Assembly: GCA_025917655.1 (NCBI GenBank)
Contig: CP084614.1
Span: forward strand, 248,001 to 312,000
DNA length: 64,000 bases
Source: Chlorella sorokiniana
Lineage: Eukaryota; Chlorophyta; Trebouxiophyceae; Chlorellales; Chlorellaceae
Reading direction: 5' to 3'
Shown here: positions 31,792-42,000 of the stretch, one piece after another
Layout: every line of letters starts with the position of its first letter
Numbering within the stretch: position 1 is the stretch's first letter
Notes under the pieces: model-generated
What the model saw: the letters and a program-made list of their open reading frames with translations, nothing else
What the model was told of the DNA's origin: nothing
The model's database searches: none
Translations under genes and position numbers: made by a program

Positions 31792-34700
31792 CTACATGCC
31801 TGTACCCGGCGCGCCATTTGTGTGCTGAAGAGGCGGCTGTGCATCACGCGGGAGCATGGTCTGCCGGGGCACCCCCAGCGGCTGCACCGCAGCCCCAACA
31901 GCCAGCCAGGGCAGCTGGACGGCAGCGCCGGGGCCGGTGGGCGAGGCCGTGCCGCCGCCCCGCCGGTTCATCAGGCGGCCGAAGCAGATGCGCCCGCGGA
32001 GGCGGCGGTAGCTGGCCAGCGTCAGCAGCGGCTCGGGCCCTTCGCGCCTGCGCGAAACAAGGTAGGGGTGTCAGGAGAATCGAGTGGGCGAGTGGGTGCA
32101 AAGGTGGATACGCTCAAGGATGGGAGGTAAGGTGCGCAGCGAGCGAAGGGGTCACAGTGAGGGGGCTGTAAAAACTGGGCGGTGACCCAGGCGCCCGGCT
32201 GATGCTGCCGATGGAGAGAGCCGCACAACTGTCCACAGGCAGCCTAGCACCCCGCCGCCGCCATCAGGCAACCACCACCAACCAATACACATGCACGCGC
32301 CACACGTGCCCCCACACACAACTGGAAGCACACACGCACACACACACACACCTTCCAGTGTGAGGGTGGATGCAGACCATGTCGCAGCGGGCACACGGTC
32401 CCGCGCTTTCCAGCTCCACGCTGCGCTTGCCCGCTGCCGCCGCCGCCGCCCGGGCGCCCGCCGCCGCGGATGCCGATGCGCACGCTAGCCCAGCCATCCT
32501 CTGCGTATGCCTCTGCCCCCCAACGACCAGGTTGGGCCTGCGGGAGGGGCACAGAGGGGGCGGGGGCGGGCAGGTGGGGGCGTGCGCGGGGAGGAGGAGG
32601 CGTGCGGGGGGCATGGCGGGGCACGGGCTGCTTTCGCATGACAACTGCTGGGGATGCTTGGGCTCGGCTCCTTGTCTAGACAAGGTATGACCTTCACCTT
32701 CCAACTAAAAGAAAAAAGGCACCGGCAGAGAGCCACCCACCTGAACCGCTGCGCAAACACAGATGGCTGCTCCCCGCTGGCGCAGCGTCGCCGCAGGTCC
32801 GCCAGGCTGGCGGACGACAGCACCAGCAGCTGCCCCTCGTTGGCAAAGCTGCTCGGCTGGCGGGCGCCGCCGTCGGCGCCGCCGCTGCCGTCGCGGCGAG
32901 GGCGCGCTCTGGCGTGCCTGTTGCTGATGCTGCCGGGCTGCTTGAAACAGCCCGCGCGGGCCCCTTGCCGCCGTCGGGCGGCAGCTGCAGCAGGCGGCAG
33001 GGCAGGCCCAGCACCCGGCTGAACCAGGCGGCGGCGGCGGCCTCGCCTCCCCCGAGGCGGCGGCGCGCGCGGCGCACGCGACGCCGCCGCACACAGCCAC
33101 GCTGGCTGGGCTGGGCTGGGCTGGGCTGGGCTGGCCGCCCCCGCCTCTGCTCCTGCGGCAGGCAGCGGCAGCTCCAGCGTGTTTGGCTCGCCGTCAGCCG
33201 AGACCAGCAGCACGCCGGCTCCAAGGTCCACCCTGGCTTGGACGGCCGCCAAGCGGGGGTGGTGCTTCAGGCGCAGCGCGGCGCCGCCGCTGTCAGCCAC
33301 CACCCAGCCGCGGTCGTGCAGCAGGCCGGCGGGGCCTGCGCCGCGGGAGGGCGGCACAGCGCAGCCAGGCTCTCGACAGACTGGCGACAAACAGGAGCTG
33401 CAAGGGGGCTGGCCGATGGGCTCGCAGCGAGAGCCTGCCAAGGGCGCTGTGAAGCTCGGGACCCGCATGCTTGGGAACAAAAAGTTGTCCTGAGCTCAGA
33501 CCCTGGGAGGAAAGTTTTCCGAGCTCACCGAGGGGCCAGGCGGGGGCGAGAAGCCGCGGCACGACTTGATGGGGTACACCCACAGCGCGTCCACCCGGCA
33601 GCCGCCGGGAAGCTGCGAGGCAAGCGCTAGTCGCGGCGCCCGCGGCGCGGCGCGCTCCTGCCAGTAGCGCGCCACCAGCGCCGCAATGGCGGCCGCGTCG
33701 GACAGGGAGGAGGCGTAACCAAAGGAGGCTCGCACCACGCCTGTGGGCCGCCCGTGCATCAGATCTGCGTCATCCCAGCAGACGTGGCCCGCCGCAAAGT
33801 TGGCCCGCATGTCTGCACAGTGGTGCCACCAGCGGGGACAGAGCGGGGGCTCAGCATGCGCAGCGTGATGTGGCAGGCAGGGTCGCAGCAACCCTGCAAG
33901 CGGTGCGGCAGGCACGCCTGAACACACACAAAATCATGATGGAAGGGCAGCGGGGCATGCGGATGGGCGTGGCGGCGCAAGATGCCGGCAAGATGAAGGT
34001 CAAGAGCAGTTGGTGGCCGCTGGGCCCAGCGCCCGAGACCGCAGGGCCCCCCCCACACACAAAACCCCTACCATACAATGCCCCTCACACCGAAGACCAC
34101 CCTCCCCCTCCCCCACAGACACCAACACCCACACAACCGCCTCCCCTTCCCCCCCGCAGAACACCCACACGTGCACACACGCACCGACACCCACAAGCAG
34201 CCCTCCATCATCCCACCTGCCGGCGTGAGGCCCACGGCCGCGGCACAGGCCCCCGGGTTGCAGCAGCAGCCGGTGCGCAGCAGGATGCCGCTCAGGCTGG
34301 CCAGCCTCTCAACCTCCCTGCAAGCACAAGAGGCGGGACGGCGGCGAAGTATTTGCCTTGTCTTTGCATCTGAAAGGGAGATGCCCTGAAATTTTACTGC
34401 TGCGCGGAGTGGCGGTCGCAGGGGAAGCACAGAAGGCGCAGCAGGCGTGGCAGGCACAGCAGGAAACAGGCTAGCACAAGCCAGGCTGCAAGCAAGGGTC
34501 CGTAGCGGCAGGGCCACAACAGGTGGGCAGTCTGGGAATGCGTCGGCGACGCCGGCCGGGTGCCAGGCACAGCAAGCTGCAACCCTGCCCCACAGGCGCA
34601 GGCGCACTGGCGGCCTCGCAGGCAGGCAGGCAGGCAGGCAGGCAGGCGGGAGGGCTCACCGGTAACCCACGTAGGTGCCGTCGGAGCGGAGGAGGTTGAA

Positions 34701-37700
34701 GGCAACCACCGGTCCCTGGCCCATGCAGCCCGGTGACAGCAGCAGCGCCCCTGCCCCGCCCCCGCTCGCTGCCTGCTGGGTGCTGGCGGCCTCTGGCGAG
34801 CCTGTGCCGCGCGCTGCGACTCCTGGCCCTGCCACGCCGGAAGGATGGGAGCCATACAGCACGCAGACCGGGCGCCGTTCCAGTGGCGCAACGCTGCCAG
34901 CTGGCGCGCCAGGCTGGCGGCCACGGCTGCGGAGTGAGCTGCAGCCGAGCAAGGGGAAAGGGGTGGGGGAGGAGGGGACTTGTAAGATTCATGGGCCGAA
35001 CACTGGCGATCTCGCAGCGGCTGGAGTGCAAGGAAGGGTCGAACAAAGCAACCTGCCGGCGCGAGGTTGACGCTGCAGCGCGCAGGGAGTGCAGCCGCCG
35101 TGGCAGCGGCAGCGGCGCAATAGCGGCGGCCCCACCTGCCACTGCCGGGAAGCCGCCGAGGCGCTCCATGAAACGGAAGCCGGCCAGCACGGCTGGAAAG
35201 TCGAGGAAAGCGGGGTGCCGTCCTCCCAGCCGGCAGGGCCGGAGCGCAAGCTGCACGCCAGGGAGCGCTCAAGACTTTTGTGAGCGGCGACAGCGAGCGA
35301 GGGGAGTCGGGGGAGGGCAGGAGGCAGGCCGGCACTGGGCAGGCACGCATGCAGCGCAGAGACGGCTAGAGGGATCGCAGGCAGGGGCTGAGCGTCCAGC
35401 TGTAGTCGTCACCCGGCATACCAGCCCACCTCGCCAATGCAGCCGTTGCGGCTGCTGCTTCGTTCCGCTGCAGATCAAGTTTGCAGGTCCTGCTGTACTG
35501 CCAGCAACATCAGAACATGCCGTGGTACCAACCTGTGGAAGGGCTCCTCCGCCAGGGACACCTCGACGGTACCGCCGCCGTAGTAGCGCCGCCGCAGCGC
35601 GCCCAGCGCGTCGTTGCGCACGATGAGCGCCCCAGGCCTGGGGTGGGGGCGGGTGGGTGGGCAGGGCTGGGCATGCATGCTGGCGACGCACAGCAACTTG
35701 AGAGGAACCTCAGGAGCGAGAAATACGTGGGCTTGGAGTTGGAGCAGCGCCCTGCCGGTTACCCTTTGTTGAGTCACGACAAAAAGAAACAAACACTTTC
35801 GTACACTGACGCGCCAGCACATGAAGCTCCTGTCCCGACTCACCCGTGGGGTAGCCGAAGATCTTGTAGAATGACAGCACCACAAAGTCGGCGGCACAGG
35901 CGGCCAGGTCGGGGGCGGTACCGCAGGCCTTGGCCGCGTCGAGCAGCACCCGCCAGCGGCCGCGAGGCAGCGTGCCCAGCGAGCCGCTCGCGCCGCCGCT
36001 GGAGCCAACGTGGGGGAGGACTGCGGGCGAGCGTTGTTGCACTGCTGCTGCCAGGCGCGGATCGTACCGCACCCCACTCAGGTTGCTCTCGGCTGGGAAG
36101 GCAAACAGGTGCTGCGGCTCGGCGGCTGCCGCCACCGCCGCTGCCGCGGCCGCCTGCAGCGCCTCTGCGGCGGCCTCGCTGGCTGGTGCCAGCACCCAGG
36201 TCCCGCTGGAGCTGTTGCCATCTGCGGCCTTGCCATCTGTGCTGGTTCCTGGGGAAGCGGCGAGCTCCACAGCCGCCGCCGCGCCGCCGTGCGCCGCCGC
36301 CAGCTGGCGCACGCCCAGCACGCTGTTGTGGTTGTCGCGCAGGTACGCGAATGTACTGCCGGGGCCCCAAGGATACGACTCCCCCACCAGCTTCAGGGCA
36401 GCTGCGTTGGCGGGGCGCGCGAGACGGGCAGCGCAGGTGACAGGAGCCACGCAGCCACCAGCAGAAGGAATTGTGCCCCAAAACATGCGAGTGCGAGTCT
36501 GATCGCCTGGGGCCTTCAGCAGGCAGGGAAGCAGCACAACGCATGGCAGCGGCGTTGCAGCCAAATCGGCAATTCATCGGGGTGGTGTACCGCAACCCAC
36601 CGGTGGCCCCTGCGGTGAAGATGCACGTGTACTGCTCTGGGTCGGCGTTGCACATGCGCAGCGTGAGCAGGCGAGCGGCGGCGGGCCGCCGCGCCGCGGC
36701 TATCGGGCGCCCATCCAGCTTCGCTGTGAGGGTTGCCGTGCAGGACAGAGCTGCGGGGGTGGTTTGGAGGGGTGGGGACGGGGCAGCCCCAGCGCTGGCA
36801 GTCAGCAAGCCGCAGTGCTGGCGCGCAGGGAAATGCATGGCTGGACGGGCTACAACATGCACTGCAGCAGCAGCAGCAGCAGCAGCGAGCAACGCCAGGC
36901 AGCGGTGAAGAAGAGAGGGTGCGGCGGCGGCGCCGCCACCTGAGCTCCTGCAGAACCTCCTGCAGCATCCTTTCCGAGTGGGGAGCTGCTCCCGCGTAGT
37001 CTGCTTGAAAGGAAGGCGCCATAAAGAAGATGGAACGTAAAATATGTGGGTGAAGCATGCAAAAACTGTTACATCACCCACAAACAGCTAGCAGCAGTGG
37101 CGGCAAGCCAGGCAGGAGCTGCGGGCACGCAGGGCCCCCAGGCAGCAAACGCGCTGGCTGGCGGCGGCGGCGGCTTGCCCGCGTAGACGCGGCCCTCCAG
37201 GCGCCGGAACTCCTGCTGCCGCAGCTGCTCCACTGCGGGGTTGTAGCCGGCAGGCAGCTCCGCCAAAGGCTGCTCCTGCCCCCCATCAACAGGCTCGTCC
37301 TGCTGCTGCGGCGGCAGCTGCGGAACGGCGGCAGGGCCTGCAGCAGCTGCTGGCGCGGCAGCAGCGGCATGGACCCCTGCTGCCTGCGGCCCAAAGTCTG
37401 GACGGGGCGGCACGTTTGGCGGCGCCTCCTGCTGCTCCTCCCGCCGCGCTGCTGCCTCTGCACGGGGTCCACTGCTTGCATCCTGGGCAGTGATTGTGTC
37501 AGCGGTGCCAGGGGTTGTGAGCGCCGCCACTGAGCGATGCAGGGAGGCCAGGAACTGCATGCTGTCCTTGAACCACGCCTCAGCACACTGCAGGAGGGAA
37601 GCAGGGAAACCATTCTCGCAGCCCTGAACGCGTTGGCAGCACTCGCTGCCGCCAGCGCCGCCGCCGCGGGCAGGGCCAGTGCAGGAAGGAATACCAACCC

Positions 37701-37734
37701 CAGCGCCAAACGCTGCAGGGTAACCTTTAGACAT
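31792..37734 (-). CDS. Molybdenum cofactor sulfurase (MOCOS/ABA3 type)
   Basis: Transfers sulfur from L-cysteine to the molybdenum cofactor, activating xanthine dehydrogenase and aldehyde oxidase; acts in the cytosol. Exons in order: 37179-37734, 36940-37000, 36601-36750, 35844-36401, 35533-35637, about 35130-35250, 34660-34938, 34217-34317, 33539-33812, about 32741-33345, 32352-32537, 31792-32047. The NifS-like PLP domain shows EFRRLEGRVY joined to DYAGAAPHSERMLQEVLQEL, HGNPHSEAGWAP, EQYTCIFTAGAT, AYLRDNHNSVLGVRQLAA, the PLP lysine in FVVLSFYKIFGYPTG and the catalytic cysteine loop RTGCCCNPGACAAAVGL. The MOSC half shows VDALWVYPIKSCRGFSPP, GLLHDRGWVVADSGG, FANEGQLLVLSSASL, EAYAEDGW, GPCARCDMVCIHPHTGR and LTLASYRRLRGRICFGRLMN. 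The intron after exon 1 starts GCAAGC. An N-terminal extension of about 180 low-complexity residues precedes the PLP domain. Start and first exon remain uncertain. Confidence 0.92.
32281..32352. repeat. CA-rich microsatellite in a MOCOS intron
   Basis: Interrupted CA tract ending in a pure CA run that overlaps the donor side of the exon at 32352-32537, so the sense-strand donor reads GTGTGTGTG. Confidence 0.85.
33106..33134. repeat. CTGGG tandem repeat
   Basis: About six copies of CTGGG inside the MOCOS region between the two halves of the MOSC module. If exonic it encodes SPAQP-type residues; it may instead lie in an unrecognised intron. Confidence 0.7.
34619..34646. repeat. GGCA tetranucleotide repeat in a MOCOS intron
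   Basis: Seven copies of GGCA directly downstream of the MOCOS exon 34660-34938 on the sense strand, beginning about 14 bases into the intron after its GTGAGC donor. Confidence 0.8.
36863..36886. repeat. CAG repeat in a MOCOS intron
   Basis: About eight CAG units on the plus strand (CTG on the sense strand), within the intron between exons 36940-37000 and 36601-36750. Confidence 0.8.
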
Positions 37735-39040
37735 GACACACCCAATCACTCGCTGCTCCGCTCCCTCCCGGTCGCTAGGGCACAGTGAGGCCACTGCCCC
37801 GCGGCCTCGGCGCTTCAAGACAACGGCTTTTGTTCATTCAAGCGGTCAAGAATTGTCACGACTGCCGGCCCCGGCACCCAAGGCTTTCGATCTCGGCACC
37901 AGCATGCTGAGGTGGCCCCGTCCCGCCAGCCCTCTGGCTCACCTGCACTGAGTGAGCTGAGGGGCAGATCGTCACTGCCAGATCTCCGCCAGCCTACATC
38001 AATTGTAGAGGACGAGAAACATGTGACTGTATCTTCAAATGTAGGACGCTCAATCCTGCATGTAAACCGAGACAAGTGCTGTCGGCTCCCATCCCTGGCG
38101 CCAACCTCTGCCGATTCTCACTGAGGAAAGCTGGGCTGCTGGAAGTGAGTGCTGTTGTACCTTTAACACCAACACATGCTCTCCTCTGTTGATGCTGCGT
38201 GCTTGATCTGTTGGTCGCGAGATTGGGGTTCATGAGCGGCTGGCCTGCAACATCGCCCGGCTTGGGCAGTCGGGTTGGAGTGATAAGCCTGGGCTGTGCG
38301 TGATGTGGAACCTTGTGGCTCAACTTCCACCGCTACTCACAACTAATGGGCCCATGAGGGCTGAAGGCACAGGAACCTGGTGCCAGCTGGAGCCGCGCTT
38401 CCACCGCCACTCTGGCACGGCGGCACGACCCCGAAGCAATCCGCTGCCTGCGGCCGTTACTGGGCATTCTTTGGTCTTCTACGTCACTCTCAACCCCTAG
38501 AGCGAGCCCTGTGAGTCCGTTCCGGCGTGGACGCCTCCCGCCGAGGCGCGAGGGAGGTGCGATCAGCGCCGACAGCGCTTTTGAGCTCCGTAAGGAGTCA
38601 AACAAGGATTTCAAGTTGTCTTAGTGTGTAGGAGCCTCCCTGGAGCCATGGGCGGGGAGGCTCTGCGGCCCAGCCACAGGTGGGAAGCAGGGCAGAGCGT
38701 TTTTCGAGCCGGGCTGTGCTCGCCCAGCTGCTGTGGGACAGATGGCCCAGTAGCCGCCTCCCAGGCCGCGAACACGGCCCAGCCTCTCCTGCGGCAGCGA
38801 CTGCGTCGGCGGCAGCAGCTCCTGCCGCAGCGGCCGCTCCCCACCCGACAGCTTACCCTTGCGCCCGCGGCAGCATGTTGTTGTTAATCGCATAGCATCG
38901 AGGTGTTTAACTGTCGCCCGACCGTGCGCAGCAGCAGGACCGGGCCTTGCTGGGCTTGGCCAGCTCGGCCCTCCTGGGACAAGCCACATGCCGCCCGGTC
39001 CGCCGCCGACTCGCGGCCCGCCGCCCGCCTCCCGCCGCAG
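37735..39040. promoter_or_regulatory. Divergent region between MOCOS and the GH32 gene, including unresolved GH32 5' exons
   Basis: Head-to-head interval of about 1.3 kb. It should contain the MOCOS promoter and the GH32 promoter with its first exon or exons, because the first secure GH32 exon at 39041 begins after a splice acceptor. Candidate coding is weak on both strands between 38620 and 38890, and no signal peptide could be picked out. Confidence 0.35.
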
Positions 39041-42000
39041 GTGCGGGACCCGGACCGCCCTCGCTACCATGTACAGCCGGCCCAGGGTTGGATGAACGAC
39101 CCAAACGGTGAGGCTGGGGCAGGGGAGCAGGATCCAGCCAGTGAATGGCGGCGCTGGGCGGGACGCCGGCGCTGCTGCCACATCTTTCCGCTCACCGGCT
39201 CCCCGTCCTCCCCCTGGTGTGTATGTGTCCAGGACCGGTGTTCTACAAGGGACATTACCACATGTGAGAAATCTGGAAGGGTCTGGGTGGGGCTGAGGCC
39301 GGCGGTGATGCGTGTGCCGCGATCACCCCCAAACTCTGTACCATGTTGCGTAGCCGTCTGACCAGCCGCCCCCGGCCGTTCCTGCCCCCCAGGTTCTACC
39401 AACACCTCCCCAACGCCTGCGAGTGGGCCTTTGGCATCGTGAGTGCCGCCCGACGGGCAGCCAGCGGCCGCCGAGCGGCACCGCCGGCGTCTGCCGCTGC
39501 CGCCTCCCGCCCCCAGCCGCCTGTCCGGCGCCCGCGCCGCTTTTTCCTGCCCAGCGCTGCCTGCCATGCTTTCTCTGTTCCTGTTCCTCCGCCTTGCAGG
39601 TGTGGGGTCACGCCGTGAGCTCCGATCTGGTTCACTGGACCCACCTGCCCCGCGCTGGTCCCCACACCAGGCACGCTGGACGCAGACGGCTGCTTCAGCG
39701 GCAGGTGAGCTGGGCAAAGCTGGGGCAAAGTCTTTGCCGGAGCAGTGCTGGTTGACCAGACGGGTTTGGATTTACGGACCGCCAGTTGGGCCCTGCCAGC
39801 CTCGAAAGGCGCTTGCGCTGCCTTTCCAAGGCCATGTCGATTCCCTACCCTGACGCTACTCCCAAGTCCGTCCCCTCCCCAAGCCAACCTGTGGATCCCC
39901 CCTCAATCTCGCCTGTGCAGCTGCGTGCTGGACAGCGACGGAACCCCGGTCCTTCTGTACACAGGCGAGCGTTTTTGCGTGGACCTGCAAGCCGCTGTGC
40001 CCCGTTGAGCATGTGCCTGCAAGAGCAGCAGCCCGTGCCTGCATGCGGCCTCTCCGCCAGTCGGAACAGAGAACGCTGGAGTGTCCTGTGCGCCAAGGGA
40101 AAGGCGTCGAGCCTTCACCGGACAAGCAGGGCAGGACGGGCTCCCTGCTGCCGTACGCGACACAGACGGACGCGTCGCCGCCGCTGGCCGCCCCCTGTGC
40201 AGGGGTGCGCCTTCGCTCCAACCTGGAAGCTGGGCCGCTGCCGCCCGCTGAGCACGATCTGGGCATGGTCTGGGTGGAGACGCAGCTGGCAGCAGTGCCA
40301 GAAGACCCGGGTGGGTGGGTGCCGCTGGTTGGGGGGTGGGGAAGCTCTGGCTCGGCCCGTTCAGAGATAGAGCAGGTTTCTTTTGGGGTGGGGGAGAGTA
40401 GGGTGCAGTGGGCAGGCTGGCATCCAGTGTAAGTTGTGGCATCCAACAAAACATCCTACCCACCGCCACCCTGCCAACCGTGGCCCGCATGCAGATGATG
40501 ACCTGCTGATTCGCTGGCGCAAGATCGAGTCGCCGTTCCTGCACCTACCCCCTCTCACCTCCAGCTCACCGGCTGGAGGGACCCCTTTGTGTTCACCACC
40601 AACACCGCCGCCGAGTGAGCCGCCGCCAGTTGTCTCAGGCCTGCAGAGCCGGCGGGCCGCCTGCCGCGCTGCCGCCGTGCTTTGGCACCCCGGACCGGGG
40701 CCGGCGAGCCGTGGCAATGCTTCTTTGCGCTGTCGCTTTCCAAGGAGCGGAAGGGCCCACCAGCCACCAGCCGCCAATCTGCAACCCCCTCGCTTCCCTC
40801 GCCACCACCTTCAACACGCCCACCCCCACCACGCGCACACCGCGTGCCTCCCCCTCACCCTCACCCAATGCAGCCGAGTCTGCTGGCTTCGAGGCCAACG
40901 GGTACTCGCGCGACATCCGCATGCTCATCGGCAGCGGGCTGAAGGGCAAGGGCGGCACCGCGCTGGTATACAAATCGCGCAGCCTGCTGGAAGGTGGGCG
41001 GGCGGCGGGCGGCGGCGGCGGCGGCAGCTGTGCTCCCTGCTGCGGCTTTGCCTCGCGCGGCTGTGCGTGCCCCCCGCCCCCTCCCTCCCCCGTTTTAGTC
41101 TGCGTGCATGCCACGTTGCTGCTTTGCTGCTTTCTTCCCCGGTGGGGTGGGAGGTGCGGCTGCGCTCGGCAGCGGCGGCGGCGGCACAACCGAGGTGTGA
41201 GATTAAGGCTGGCTGATGGTGCTCGCCCGCCCTGCCTGCTCTGGTGCTTCCTGCAGGCTGGGAGCTGGAGGGGACGCTGTGCGAAGCCACCAACACCGAC
41301 ACCGGGGTGGTATGGGAGTGCCCCCTGCTGGTACCGCTGGATCCGGTACCACGGCCGCTGAGGGCGCCTCCCGCCGCTCGCCCCCCGCTGGCTGCTGCCC
41401 GGCGGCGCGGCGGCGGCGGCCGCGGCGGCGGCCGCGGCGGAAGCCGCCACGCAGCTGCAGGTGGCCATCGCCCACCAGCGCACCAGCAGCTTCGCGACGA
41501 CCAGGACCCCAGCCTGGTCAGCATGGACTTGGCGGAGGCGGCAGCCAGCGCGGTGCACGCGTGGCAGCAGGCCGCTGGCGGCAGCGCGGCCGCCAGCCCG
41601 GACAAGGGCGCCAGCCTGGCGCCCGCCGACGCCGCCAAAGCCGTGCGCAAGGCCTTGAGGCTGCGTGGGGGGTGCCCTGCCAGGCGCGGCGCAGGAGCCG
41701 CCTGCGGCGGCGGCCGCCAGCGCAGATCCCGAGGCTCCCTCAAACGCCGGCGCGCTGCCGCCCGGGCGTCGGCGGCCGCCGGTGGCGGGTGCCAAGCTGG
41801 CGCTGGAAAGCGCCGCCACCCTGGAGCATTGGAGCGCCGCCAACAGCGGGGGGCAGAGCCCTGCGGGCCAGTGCAGCCCCGGCCGGCTGGTCTCGCCGCG
41901 GTCAGGTGCGCAGCAGCAGCAGCAGCAGCAGCAGCAGCACGCGGGCTTGCAGCCGCCGGCGGCCGCCGACGGCCCGGCCGGGCGACAGCGCTGCGCGCAG

